Source: JBNKFQ01 sp050289385 (GTDB lineage: Bacteria; Pseudomonadota; Gammaproteobacteria; Pseudomonadales; Porticoccaceae). Taken from it: a stretch of DNA of 33,223 bases. Positions within the stretch are counted from its first letter, which is position 1. Every line of letters begins with the position of its first letter. Below are positions 6,767-15,311 of this stretch, in pieces. The notes beneath the pieces are model-generated. The model saw only the letters and a program-made list of their open reading frames with translations, was not told where the DNA came from and ran no database searches. The position numbers were made by a program, and so were the translations under genes. Location of the stretch: positions 1 through 33,223 of the forward strand of contig JBNKFQ010000313.1 in the NCBI GenBank assembly GCA_050289385.1, given 5' to 3'.

Positions 6767-9406
6767 ATGTCAAAGCATTTGCTGTCGCTGTATGAGGCAA
6801 TAGTATTGCGACGCCCGATAGCCACATTGATTGTGGTATTGCTGGTAGCCTCCGGACTGGCGCTCGGGGTTCCCGATCTCAAGCTGGACGCGTCGGCAGA
6901 ATCACTGACTCTTGAGCACGACACCGATCTCGATTACTCCCGCGAGATCAATCAGCGCTATGGCAGTGGTGATTTCCTGTTGGTGACATTTCGCCCCAAA
7001 GAGCACGACCTGTTTTCTGATCAGTCTCTGAAACAATTGGGTCAGTTGCGCGATGACCTGAAAGGTGTCGAAGGGGTTGAGAGCGTTATTTCGATTCTGG
7101 ATGCGCCGCTGCTGTTTAGCCCGAAAGTGGAAATTTCCGATCTCCAGGGCGAACCACGCACTTTGAGCATGCCCGATGTAGACCGCGCCATGGCGAAAAA
7201 GGAATTCCTTGAGAATCCGATTTACCGCGATCTCATATTGAGCCCGGATGGCGAGACCACCGCAGTGCTCGCCAATCTGAAAACGGATGAAAAATATATC
7301 AGGCTGGTGCGCCACCGCGACGCATTGCGCCTTAAACGCGATGAAAGCGGCCTGACACCGGAAGAAGCCACGCAGCTTGAGCAGGTCAGTGAGGAATTCA
7401 GCGCCTACCATACCGAACGTTCGGCCATTGATCGGGCACGTGTCGAAACGGTGCGTCGGCTAATGGACCCGTACCGTGACAAGGCTGAAGTGTTTCTCGG
7501 CGGTCCGAGCATGATTACCGCTGACATGATCGCTTTTATAAAAAGTGATTTGAATATATTTGGTGTCAGTATTGTGCTGTTTATAATTGCCATACTCGCC
7601 ATTATTTTTCGGCAGTTGCGCTGGGTGGTGTTGCCGCTGGTAACTTGCCTGTTATCGGTTGTGATGATGTTGGGCTTCCTCGGTTGGACCGATTGGAGAC
7701 TCACCGTTATTTCCTCCAATTTCGTATCGTTGCTGCTTATTATCACTCTGGCGCTTACTATTCATCTGATTGTCCGTTACCGGGAGTTTCACAGCGAATT
7801 TCCGGACCGGTCGCAACGTGAACTGGTGCGCGACACGGTTCGCTACATGTTGCGTCCCTGTCTTTATACCGTGCTGACGACTATCGTGGCGTTTGCTTCT
7901 CTGGTGGTCAGTGATATTCGGCCCGTGATTGATTTTGGCTGGATGATGACCATTGGCATTTCACTGGCTCTGGTTTTGGCGTTTGTGGTGATCCCGGCGG
8001 GCATGATGCTGTTTGGTCGTGGTCACAACAATGACACCGAGGACCAGTCGGGCGCTTTTACTCTGTATTTTTCCCGTTTCGCTGAAAAGCACGCAGTCTG
8101 GGTATGGGGCTTGAGCCTGGTTGCCGCGACGATAAGTATTTGGGGGGTCACGCGGCTGGATGTGGAAAATCGCTTTATCGATTACTTTAGGGAAAGCACC
8201 GAGATATATCAGGGGTTGTCTGTTATTGATGCCCGTCTGGGAGGGACCACGCCGCTGGATATTATTGTCGATATGCCGGATCAGGCCTCTGAACCTTTAT
8301 ACGACACAAGTGGACTCGATGATGAGCAGGATCCGTTTGCCACTGATCAAGCCGAAGCGGACCCGTTTGACGAAAAAGACCCCTTTGAAGAGAAAGATCC
8401 ATTCGCAGAGGATGACCCCTTTGCTGAAGACAGCGACAAAAAAAATGTCAGTAACAGCTACTGGTTTACCAGTTCAGGCCTGGCAAAACTGGAAAAGCTG
8501 CATTATTACCTGGAGTCGTTGCCAGAGGTTGGCAAGGTAAACTCGCTGGTCAATGGTTTCGAAGCCGCCAATCGCCTGCTCGGGCATCGACTTAACGATT
8601 TTGAGCTGGCGTTTATGCGCAATCAGTTATCGCCGGAAGTGAATACTGTTGTGATCGATCCTTATATCGACGATGAGCTTAACCAGGCGCGAATCAATTT
8701 GCGTACCGTGGAAACCGAAGGTGAACTCAAACGTTCAGAGTTGCTGCAACAAATTCGTGACTATGCCGTCAACGAAGTCGGGCTGGAGCCTGACAAGGTG
8801 CGATTGACCGGTTTGCTGGTGTTGTACAACAACATGCTCCAGAGTCTGTTTCGTTCCCAGATACTGACTTTGGGGGCCGTGTTCCTGGGTATTATGGCGA
8901 TGTTCCTTGTGTTGTTCCGGTCGGTTCGTATTTCGCTGATTGCCATTCTGCCCAATCTGCTGGCCGCCAGTGTTGTATTGGGTGGCATGGGTCTGGCCAA
9001 TATTCCCCTGGATATGATGACCATCACCATTGCCGCCATTACAGTGGGTATTGGTGTGGACCACGCCATTCACTACATCACCCGTTTTAGGCGGGAGTTC
9101 GCGCTTGATGGCGATTACATTGCTGCGATGCATCGCTCGCATGCCAGTATTGGCCGGGCGCTGTACTATACCGCGATAACCATTATTGTCGGTTTCTCGA
9201 TATTGGCGCTGTCCAATTTTATTCCATCCGTTTATTTCGGTTTGCTTACCGGCCTTGCGATGTTGACCGCATTGCTGGGTTCGCTGACTTTGCTGCCCAG
9301 GTTAATTATCTTATTCAAGCCAATGGGTAATGGTGTCAGAGCAGCGGCTGGCAGTGGTTTGGCTGAAGCTGAGGCGTCTGTCACCAGTAAAGAGCCCAGT
9401 GCCTGA
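6767..9406 (+). CDS. MMPL/RND-superfamily transporter with an acidic DPF-repeat loop
   Basis: An 879-residue inner-membrane exporter of the MMPL/SSD RND type (COG1033). Start ATG 6767 is chosen because AAAAAGGA lies 6-7 nt upstream and because it gives a standard N-terminus (LYEAIVLRRPIATLIVVLL, TM1). The layout is TM1, a large periplasmic loop, TM2-6, a cytoplasmic linker, TM7, a second periplasmic loop, TM8-12. The ITVGIGVDHAIHYITRFRRE block is the conserved RND helix with Asp. Such proteins use the proton gradient to move lipids or hydrophobic molecules. The second periplasmic loop holds five DPF motifs in an acidic stretch from about residue 522 (DNA 8330-8431). The substrate is unknown; no membrane-fusion partner is adjacent. 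Confidence 0.88.
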   Translation: MSKHLLSLYEAIVLRRPIATLIVVLLVASGLALGVPDLKLDASAESLTLEHDTDLDYSREINQRYGSGDFLLVTFRPKEHDLFSDQSLKQLGQLRDDLKGVEGVESVISILDAPLLFSPKVEISDLQGEPRTLSMPDVDRAMAKKEFLENPIYRDLILSPDGETTAVLANLKTDEKYIRLVRHRDALRLKRDESGLTPEEATQLEQVSEEFSAYHTERSAIDRARVETVRRLMDPYRDKAEVFLGGPSMITADMIAFIKSDLNIFGVSIVLFIIAILAIIFRQLRWVVLPLVTCLLSVVMMLGFLGWTDWRLTVISSNFVSLLLIITLALTIHLIVRYREFHSEFPDRSQRELVRDTVRYMLRPCLYTVLTTIVAFASLVVSDIRPVIDFGWMMTIGISLALVLAFVVIPAGMMLFGRGHNNDTEDQSGAFTLYFSRFAEKHAVWVWGLSLVAATISIWGVTRLDVENRFIDYFRESTEIYQGLSVIDARLGGTTPLDIIVDMPDQASEPLYDTSGLDDEQDPFATDQAEADPFDEKDPFEEKDPFAEDDPFAEDSDKKNVSNSYWFTSSGLAKLEKLHYYLESLPEVGKVNSLVNGFEAANRLLGHRLNDFELAFMRNQLSPEVNTVVIDPYIDDELNQARINLRTVETEGELKRSELLQQIRDYAVNEVGLEPDKVRLTGLLVLYNNMLQSLFRSQILTLGAVFLGIMAMFLVLFRSVRISLIAILPNLLAASVVLGGMGLANIPLDMMTITIAAITVGIGVDHAIHYITRFRREFALDGDYIAAMHRSHASIGRALYYTAITIIVGFSILALSNFIPSVYFGLLTGLAMLTALLGSLTLLPRLIILFKPMGNGVRAAAGSGLAEAEASVTSKEPSA

Positions 9407-9445
9407 GGACAGGCACCGGCCCGTGTTTTCCTGATCAAAATCATC

Positions 9446-9475
9446 GACACAATCGGGCGTGAGTCCGATTGTGTC
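9446..9475. other. Perfect 11-bp hairpin after the transporter gene
   Basis: GACACAATCGG (9446-9456) and CCGATTGTGTC (9465-9475) form a perfect stem with an 8-nt loop, 40 nt after the transporter stop. No run of T follows on either strand, so a classical intrinsic terminator is not supported. It may be an mRNA 3' end structure or a protein-binding palindrome. Confidence 0.4.
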
Positions 9476-9554
9476 CAATATCTAACATCCCTGAGGTCAA
9501 TAAACGACTATTATTAGCTCAACACTCGATTGCCAGATCAATGTTCATTGCCCT

Positions 9555-10136
9555 ATGTTTTCGTTGCCGTTGTTTCCATTACAGACCATTATCTTTCCAG
9601 GTATTTCGATGCCGCTGCAGATATTTGAACAGCGTTATCTGAACCTGGTCAGCAGATCTTTGCGCGAGGGAACAGGTTTTGGCGTAGTCATGATTCGCAA
9701 TGGGCGGGAAACTCAGACCGCGCCGGATATTTATCCCGTCGGGGTACAGGTGGCGATTGTCGACTGGTATCAACAGAGCAACAATTTGTTGGGGATTCGC
9801 ATTAAGGCAGAACGCAAGTTGGAAGTTGTGTCCACTGTATTGCGCAATGATCGTTTACTGGTTGGCGAGGTGGAGTACTTGCCTTCAGAGCCGGTGGTGC
9901 CGCTAGATAATTTCGGCAAGGAACTCGCAACTTTGGTGTCTGAACTCAGGCAACATCCGGCACTGTCGGGTTTTGAATTACCCCATATCAGCGATTTGCG
10001 ATCGTTGGGTTGGCAGCTCGCTCAACTGTTGCCAATTTTGCCGGAAGAAAAGATAGCACTGCTTAAACTGTCTGATCCCCGCGACCGGGTGGCAAGGATA
10101 GTGCAATGGCTGGAGCGTACTTCTCCTGAAAATTGA
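9555..10136 (+). CDS. LON-domain (Lon N-terminal substrate-binding) protein
   Basis: A 193-residue protein made only of a Lon N-terminal-like domain (PF02190). The start FSLPLFPLQTIIFPGISMPLQIFEQRY is the family signature, followed by GTGFGVVMIRNG and a beta-rich region ending in a helical bundle. It lacks the AAA+ ATPase and Ser-Lys protease domains of Lon, so it is not a protease; family members are thought to bind unfolded protein or peptides, with role unproven. There is no strong ribosome binding site at ATG 9555. The next gene, proA, is 169 nt away. Confidence 0.85.
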   Translation: MFSLPLFPLQTIIFPGISMPLQIFEQRYLNLVSRSLREGTGFGVVMIRNGRETQTAPDIYPVGVQVAIVDWYQQSNNLLGIRIKAERKLEVVSTVLRNDRLLVGEVEYLPSEPVVPLDNFGKELATLVSELRQHPALSGFELPHISDLRSLGWQLAQLLPILPEEKIALLKLSDPRDRVARIVQWLERTSPEN

Positions 10137-10267
10137 GGGCGGTTTTTGTCTCAATTACGCTTCTCCCGCTGTTGAGGAAGCACGATTCGAACCTGTTGGT
10201 GGTTACCGGGCTGCCGGGAAGTTTACCGCTATCTGCCAAAAGCCCCCACGCCTGCCCGCAATCTCTA

Positions 10268-10273
10268 TATAAT
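10268..10273 (+). promoter_or_regulatory. Possible -10 box upstream of proA
   Basis: A consensus TATAAT lies 32 nt before the proA start. The expected -35 position has no good match, so this is only a candidate for the promoter of the long proA-to-dacA gene run. Confidence 0.3.
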
Positions 10274-10305
10274 TACCGCTCAATCACATACAGACACAGA
10301 CGGTT

Positions 10306-11559
10306 ATGAATGTAATAGCCTATATGCAAACACTTGGTCGTCGGGCTCGGGAGGCATCTCGACAGATGGCGAGGGCAGGTACCGAACAGAAAAACCAAGC
10401 CCTGTTGGCTATCGCTGACGCACTGGACGCTGATCGGCAGGTGCTTCTTGAGGCCAACCGAAAGGACATGGCGGCAGGTAGGGAGAGTGGTCTCGACGCG
10501 GCACTGCTGGATCGTCTCGAACTCAACCCTCAGCGAATAGACGACATGCTGGAAGGGCTGCGTCAGGTTGCCGCATTGCAAGATCCGGTGGGCGCAATTG
10601 CAGAACTGCGTTACCGGCCCAGCGGGATCCAGGTTGGCAAAATGCGCGTGCCGCTGGGTGTGGTGGGAATCATCTACGAATCACGGCCCAATGTTACGGT
10701 GGATGCTGCCAGTCTATGCCTGAAGTCGGGTAACGCTACCATCTTGCGCGGTGGCAGTGAGGCAATTCATTCCAACCAGGCTATTGCCGCCTGCATTGGC
10801 ATTGGCCTGAAGGCAAGCGGCCTGCCGGAAACCGCTGTGCAGGTACTTGAGACTACAGATCGAGCCGCTGTAGGCCAGTTGATTGCCATGCCTGACTATG
10901 TGGATGTGGTTGTACCGCGGGGTGGCAAGGGTTTGATTGAGCGCATCAGTAAAGAGGCGCGAGTGCCGGTGATCAAGCATCTCGACGGTATCTGTCACGT
11001 TTATATTGACGAGGCGGCCAATATTGAAAAGGCCATTAGTATCGCGCTGAATGCGAAAACTCACCGCTACGGTGTGTGTAATGCAATGGAAACCCTGCTG
11101 GTGGCTGAGGACGTAGCCACGAAAGTACTGCCCGGCCTGGCAGATGCCTATCGCGAAAAGGGGGTGGAGGTGCGTGGTTGTGAGCGCACCCGGGAGGTGA
11201 TTGATTGCAACGCCGCGACAGAAGAAGACTGGGCCACTGAATATCTGGCGCCGATTTTGTCAATCCGCGTAGTCTGTGGGCTTGATGAGGCACTTGACCA
11301 TATTGATACTTACAGCTCCCGCCACACTGATGCGATTGTTACTGAAGACTATACCCGAGCCAGACGCTTTCTTTCTGAAGTGGATTCTGGCTCAGTGCTG
11401 GTCAATGCATCTACCCGATTTGCGGACGGTTTTGAATATGGCCTTGGCGCCGAAATTGGTACGTCCACGGACAAATTCCACGTACGCGGTCCGGTAGGGC
11501 TGGAAGGCCTGACCTCGCAAAAGTGGGTTGTATTTGGCGATGGAAATGTCAGGGGATAA
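10306..11559 (+). CDS. proA: Gamma-glutamyl phosphate reductase
   Basis: Reduces gamma-glutamyl phosphate to glutamate semialdehyde with NADPH, the second step of proline synthesis, in the cytoplasm. The 417-residue protein is full length. It begins MNVIAYMQTLGRRAREAS as is typical, has the ESRPNVTVDAASLCLKSGN block, and the catalytic Cys258 in HRYGVCNAMETLL. The end has FGLGAEIGTSTDKFHVRGPVGL and LTSQKWV, as in E. coli ProA. It is followed directly by nadD, whose likely start codons lie inside the last codons of proA, so the two are translationally coupled. Confidence 0.96.
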   Translation: MNVIAYMQTLGRRAREASRQMARAGTEQKNQALLAIADALDADRQVLLEANRKDMAAGRESGLDAALLDRLELNPQRIDDMLEGLRQVAALQDPVGAIAELRYRPSGIQVGKMRVPLGVVGIIYESRPNVTVDAASLCLKSGNATILRGGSEAIHSNQAIAACIGIGLKASGLPETAVQVLETTDRAAVGQLIAMPDYVDVVVPRGGKGLIERISKEARVPVIKHLDGICHVYIDEAANIEKAISIALNAKTHRYGVCNAMETLLVAEDVATKVLPGLADAYREKGVEVRGCERTREVIDCNAATEEDWATEYLAPILSIRVVCGLDEALDHIDTYSSRHTDAIVTEDYTRARRFLSEVDSGSVLVNASTRFADGFEYGLGAEIGTSTDKFHVRGPVGLEGLTSQKWVVFGDGNVRG

Positions 11560-12229
11560 GGTCGGAAGTCGGAAGTCGGAAGTCGGAAGTGGGGGTTCCG
11601 TAGGGATTTTTGGCGGAACGTTTAATCCGGTTCATATTGGTCATTTGCGCACCGCACTGGAGTTGCGGCAGTCTCTTGCCCTGCAGGAAATGCGGTTGAT
11701 GCCCTGCGCGGTGCCGCCTCATCGCAATCAACCCGAAGTGGCGGCAGAGCACCGTTTGCAAATGCTGAGAGTGGCGATAGACGCTGAACCCGGGTTGTCG
11801 GTTGACGACCGCGAGCTTTCGCGACCGGGACCATCCTATACCATAGACTCACTACAGGAATTGCGCGGTGAACTGGGAGACTCGGCTTCTATCTGTTTAT
11901 GTATAGGCATGGATTCTCTGGTTAACCTGGCGTGTTGGCATCGATGGCGCGAGCTGCTGGATTATGCACACATTGTGGTTACGGCGCGGCCCGGATGGCA
12001 TGCGCCTGAAGATGGTGAGGTGGGCGATCTGGTGAGAGCGCGCCAGAGCGATAGTGTGATGCGGTTGCATCAGCAACCCGCCGGACTTGTCTGGTTGGCA
12101 GAGATGACCCTGTTGCCGGTATCCTCTACAGATATCCGTCACTCATTGATAAGGGGTAATTCGGTGCGCTATTTGTTGCCAGACAAGGTCATTGAATACA
12201 TAGGGCAATATCAATTGTATTCTCAATAA
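11540..12229 (+). CDS. nadD: Nicotinate-nucleotide adenylyltransferase with repeat-encoded N-terminal extension
   Basis: Joins nicotinate mononucleotide and ATP to give deamido-NAD, an essential step of NAD synthesis. Signatures are GIFGGTFNPVHIGHL (HxGH nucleotidyltransferase motif) and SSTDIR near the end. The only in-frame ATG codons are 11540 and 11546, both inside the end of proA; a TTG at 11528 is possible. Family proteins normally begin two to five residues before GIFGG, but here about 22 residues precede it, including KVGSRKSEVGSGG encoded by four 7-bp repeat units (11561-11588). The element therefore lies inside the gene. Because four units plus flanks leave the frame open, the enzyme is probably intact. 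Confidence 0.92.
   Translation: MEMSGDKVGSRKSEVGSGGSVGIFGGTFNPVHIGHLRTALELRQSLALQEMRLMPCAVPPHRNQPEVAAEHRLQMLRVAIDAEPGLSVDDRELSRPGPSYTIDSLQELRGELGDSASICLCIGMDSLVNLACWHRWRELLDYAHIVVTARPGWHAPEDGEVGDLVRARQSDSVMRLHQQPAGLVWLAEMTLLPVSSTDIRHSLIRGNSVRYLLPDKVIEYIGQYQLYSQ
11561..11588 (+). repeat. Heptad array 2, within nadD
   Basis: Four perfect tandem copies of GTCGGAA, starting 1 nt after the proA stop codon (TAA 11557-11559). No inverted right arm or core follows; the next bases already encode the conserved NadD N-terminus. It is a solo arm of the same family as the paired elements elsewhere in the window. Confidence 0.85.
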
Positions 12230-12269
12230 TGAACGCCCACTGGATAAAAGTGGATTAGCCTGTTAACAC

Positions 12270-12291
12270 CAGGGCCTGTCAACAGGCCCTG
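12270..12291. other. Perfect hairpin between nadD and rsfS
   Basis: CAGGGCCTGT (12270-12279) and ACAGGCCCTG (12282-12291) are perfect inverted copies separated by CA. No T-run follows, so it is not a classical terminator. It lies 18 nt before the rsfS start and could be an mRNA processing or stability structure. Confidence 0.4.
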
Positions 12292-12309
12292 ATAAACCGG
12301 AAATCAAAT

Positions 12310-12654
12310 ATGAGTCGTAGTTTGCTGGAAGTTGTTGTAGACGCTCTGCAGGACATTAAAGGCCAGGATATTGTCACGCTGGATGTCAGGGAATTAAGTG
12401 ACGTTATGGATACGTTGGTGGTAGCCAGCGGCACGTCGAATCGACAGGTGAAGTCATTGGCCGACAACGTGGTTGTCCAGGCAAAAAAAGCGGGCTATCC
12501 ACCTGTTGGTGTTGAGGGGATGGATACGGCCGAGTGGGTATTGGTGGATCTGGGCGATATTGTTGTTCATGTCATGTTGCCGGCAACTCGCGCGTTCTAC
12601 GACCTGGAGAAACTCTGGTCTATGAGGCCGGATGATTTGAAGGTTAAGGATTGA
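12310..12654 (+). CDS. rsfS: Ribosome silencing factor RsfS
   Basis: Binds ribosomal protein uL14 and blocks joining of the 30S and 50S subunits when nutrients are short. The 114-residue protein matches the family in length and in the blocks DIVTLDVRELSDVMDTLVVASGTSNRQVKSLADNV, GVEGMDTAEWVLVDLGDIVVHVM and RAFYDLEKLW. The ATG has GGAAA about 8 nt upstream. It follows nadD and precedes rlmH, the usual order. Its stop is followed after 3 nt by a heptad element. Confidence 0.95.
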   Translation: MSRSLLEVVVDALQDIKGQDIVTLDVRELSDVMDTLVVASGTSNRQVKSLADNVVVQAKKAGYPPVGVEGMDTAEWVLVDLGDIVVHVMLPATRAFYDLEKLWSMRPDDLKVKD

Positions 12655-12657
12655 TAA

Positions 12658-12755
12658 GTCGGAAGTCGGATGTCGGAAGCAAAAGATTCGCACCATTGCT
12701 TTGCTCGGCGCTGATTTTGATTTTAGTGTTTTCCTTCCGACTTCCGACTTCCGAC
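12658..12755. repeat. Heptad-arm inverted element 3 (core-bearing, inverted orientation)
   Basis: Left arm: GTCGGAA, GTCGGAT, GTCGGAA at 12658-12678. Right arm: three copies of TTCCGAC (12735-12755). The 56-nt centre carries, on the - strand, the core GCCGAGC..AGCAATGG..CGAATC followed by TTTTGC next to an arm, as in the elements at 13231 and 19884. The element fills almost the whole gap between the rsfS stop (3 nt away) and the rlmH start (6 nt away). Confidence 0.85.
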
Positions 12756-12761
12756 TAAAAG

Positions 12762-13229
12762 ATGCGACTGAAAATAATTGCCATTGGCACCAGAATGCCG
12801 CGGTGGGTTGAAGCGGGTTTTGACGAATATGCCCGACGCATGCCGCCCGAGCTGAAACTTGAGCTGGTAGAGCTGCCCTTGGGCAAGCGCGGTAAGGGTG
12901 TCGATATAAAGCGTGCGATCGCCAATGAGTCAGATGCGATACTAAAGGCCGTGGGTTCATCTGACAAAGTTGTTGCTCTGGATGTAAAAGGCAAACCCTG
13001 GAGTACGGAACAACTCGCAGAGCATTTAACAGGCTGGCAGTTCGAGGGCTGTGATTTCTGTTTTCTGATTGGTGGCCCCGACGGTTTGAGCGCAGAATGT
13101 CTGGCGCGAGCTGATGCCCGGTGGTCATTGTCGCCGCTGACGTTGCCGCATCCACTGGTACGTGTTCTGCTGGCTGAACAGCTGTATCGCGCCTGGACGA
13201 TTACGGTTGGGCATCCGTATCATAAGTAG
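12762..13229 (+). CDS. rlmH: 23S rRNA pseudouridine1915 N3-methyltransferase
   Basis: A SPOUT-family, SAM-dependent enzyme that methylates pseudouridine 1915 in helix 69 of 23S rRNA. The 155-residue length is exactly that of the family. Motifs: LKIIAIGTRMPRWVEAGFDEY at the start, FLIGGPDGL in the SAM knot, and LPHPLVRVLLAEQLYRAWTI..GHPYHK at the end. The start codon is only 6 nt after a heptad element and has no ribosome binding site of its own outside the element, so its translation may depend on that structure or on coupling. Confidence 0.96.
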   Translation: MRLKIIAIGTRMPRWVEAGFDEYARRMPPELKLELVELPLGKRGKGVDIKRAIANESDAILKAVGSSDKVVALDVKGKPWSTEQLAEHLTGWQFEGCDFCFLIGGPDGLSAECLARADARWSLSPLTLPHPLVRVLLAEQLYRAWTITVGHPYHK

Positions 13230-13230
13230 A

Positions 13231-13331
13231 GTTAGAAATTGGAAGTTAGAAGTTGGAAGTTGGAAGTTGGAAGGGAAAGACCAAACGCCGAGCGAAGCAA
13301 TGGCGCGAATCCTTTGCTTCCGACTTCCGAC
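13231..13331. repeat. Heptad-arm inverted element 4 (core-bearing)
   Basis: Left arm of six units (13231-13272): GTTAGAA, ATTGGAA, GTTAGAA, then GTTGGAA three times. Right arm of two TTCCGAC units (13318-13331). The 45-nt centre has GCCGAGC, AGCAATGG and CGAATC in order, then TTTGC at the right arm. The two arms are of different heptamer types (GTTGGAA against GTCGGAA), unlike the well-matched arms at 19884. It begins 1 nt after the rlmH stop. The remaining 69 nt before mrdA show nothing I can name. Confidence 0.85.
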
Positions 13332-13400
13332 TCCGCAAACATAGTCACACACTCCACGATCCAATACACTGTCGCGGTTTAACTCATAGTTTTGCCAACC

Positions 13401-15311
13401 ATGCATCACGACCTGGAGATGAAAGACCTTCGACGTGAGTACCGACTCTATTTTGGTCGGGTGCTGGTTGCTGCCTGCGCGGTGTTGGCGGTTATGGGGG
13501 GGCTGGTCTGGCGCTACTATCATTTGCAGATTACGCGACACAACGATTTTGCCACCATGTCCGAGCGCAATCGCGTTCACGTGAGGCCGCTGCCGCCAAC
13601 CCGCGGATTGATTTATGACCGCAACGGCGTATTGCTGGCAGACAATCGTCCCAGCTTTACCCTGATGATCATAAAAGAGCGGGTCGGAGACCTGGATGTC
13701 TCGTTGGCAAAATTGCGCGAGTTGTTACCGGTTTCTGATGATGAAATAGAACAATTCAGGGAATTGCTGAAACGTCGTCGTCCCTACGAAGCCGTGCCAT
13801 TGCGCTACAATCTGACGGAGCGCGAACAAGGGTTACTGGCTGTTAATTCCCATATATTCCCGGGTGTAGAGGTGTCTGCACAATTGGTACGGCATTATCC
13901 TCTGGGCAAGGAGTTGGCCCATGTTCTGGGTTATGTCAGCCGCATCAGTGAAAATGAGCTGTCTGCATTCAGCGATCAGGATCGGCGTGATTACAGTGGC
14001 ACCCACGTCATTGGCAAGCGTGGGCTGGAGAACTACTACGAACGGGAACTGCTGGGAACGGTAGGCAGCGAGAATGTCGAGACAAATTCCCGCGGTCGGG
14101 TAATGCGAGTGCTCGAACGATCGGATCCACGGCCCGGAAAAAATCTCACCCTGTTTATTGACAGTCGTTTGCAGCGCCTGGCAATTGCCGCGATGGGTGT
14201 CGAACGCGGTTCGGTGGTGGCAATTGATACGCAGACCGGCGGTGTACTCGCGCTGGTTAGCAAGCCGGGTTATGACCCGAATCTGTTCGTGACTGGTATC
14301 AGCCATAGTGATTACAACGCGCTACAGTCGATAGACAGGCCATTATTGAATCGAAGTTTGCACGGCCTATATGCGCCAGCATCCACGGTAAAACCCATGT
14401 TTGGCCTGGCAGCTTTGGAAACAGGGGTAATCAATCGCAACTACAGTATTTACGACACGGGCATTTATCGACTGCCCGGTGAGAAGCGCAAGAACCGTGA
14501 TTGGAAAAAGGGTGGTCATGGCAAAAATATTTCCGTACGTGAAGCGATTATGCATTCCTGTGACACTTTTTTTTGGAAAGTGTGTAACGAAATGGGCATT
14601 GATCGCATGGCGCCGTTTGGCTTGATGTTTGGGCTGGGGCAACCCACCGGACTCGATATGGCTGGCGAAAAGGCCGGCATTATGCCATCGCGCGAATGGA
14701 AGAGAGGCGCCAAGGGACTGGCCTGGTATCCGGGGGATACGCTCAATACCGCCATAGGACAGGGTTTTATGCTTGCCACCCCTATACAGCTGGCAGTTAT
14801 GGTCTCTCGACTGGCCAATCGAGGTATAGGGCGTCCACCCCGGTTGTTGAAGGCCATTGATGGCACAGACGTGGATATTGAACCGCCGATGTTACATGTG
14901 CGGGCCAGCGAAGAAAACTGGGATATAGTGCAAGGGGCCATGGAGGCGGTGGTCCACGACGGGGGCACTGGAAAAAAGATAAGCCGTGGCGCGAGTTATC
15001 GCATTGCGGGTAAAACCGGTACGGCGCAATTGGTCGGTATTGCCCAGGGAGAAAAATACGATGTAGAAAAGATCGCCCGGCGCAATCGCGACAACCACCT
15101 TTTTATCACTTATGCACCCGCCGACGCGCCCCGTATTGCCATAGCTGTAGTAATTGAAAACGGGGGCAAGGGTGGTCTCCCCGCAGCCATTGCGAGGGAA
15201 TTGATGGATGCCTGGATACTGGGATTTCCGAATGCCGAACAAAACCAGCAGTCAGACCGTGAGCAAAGCGAGATCAGGGAAGATCAGGCAGAGCAGGAGG
15301 CAGCGCGCTGA
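13401..15311 (+). CDS. mrdA: Penicillin-binding protein 2 (transpeptidase of the elongasome)
   Basis: Class B PBP that crosslinks peptidoglycan during cell elongation, working with RodA; anchored in the inner membrane by one helix at about residues 20-40. From ATG 13401 the protein has 636 residues, the family's usual size. The PBP dimer domain starts LPPTRGLIYDRNG. The transpeptidase motifs are S328-T-V-K331, S386-C-D and K538-T-G. The active-site context is YAPASTVKP, where most PBP2 have YPPGSTVKP, so Pro and Gly are replaced by Ala. The C-terminal 30 residues are a Gln/Glu-rich tail. The TGA overlaps the ATG of rodA by one base. Confidence 0.95.
   Translation: MHHDLEMKDLRREYRLYFGRVLVAACAVLAVMGGLVWRYYHLQITRHNDFATMSERNRVHVRPLPPTRGLIYDRNGVLLADNRPSFTLMIIKERVGDLDVSLAKLRELLPVSDDEIEQFRELLKRRRPYEAVPLRYNLTEREQGLLAVNSHIFPGVEVSAQLVRHYPLGKELAHVLGYVSRISENELSAFSDQDRRDYSGTHVIGKRGLENYYERELLGTVGSENVETNSRGRVMRVLERSDPRPGKNLTLFIDSRLQRLAIAAMGVERGSVVAIDTQTGGVLALVSKPGYDPNLFVTGISHSDYNALQSIDRPLLNRSLHGLYAPASTVKPMFGLAALETGVINRNYSIYDTGIYRLPGEKRKNRDWKKGGHGKNISVREAIMHSCDTFFWKVCNEMGIDRMAPFGLMFGLGQPTGLDMAGEKAGIMPSREWKRGAKGLAWYPGDTLNTAIGQGFMLATPIQLAVMVSRLANRGIGRPPRLLKAIDGTDVDIEPPMLHVRASEENWDIVQGAMEAVVHDGGTGKKISRGASYRIAGKTGTAQLVGIAQGEKYDVEKIARRNRDNHLFITYAPADAPRIAIAVVIENGGKGGLPAAIARELMDAWILGFPNAEQNQQSDREQSEIREDQAEQEAAR

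Noticed and set aside
9446..12291. Hairpins at 9446-9475 and 12270-12291 as intrinsic terminators.
   Set aside because: Neither is followed by a T-run on either strand. They are listed only as hairpins.
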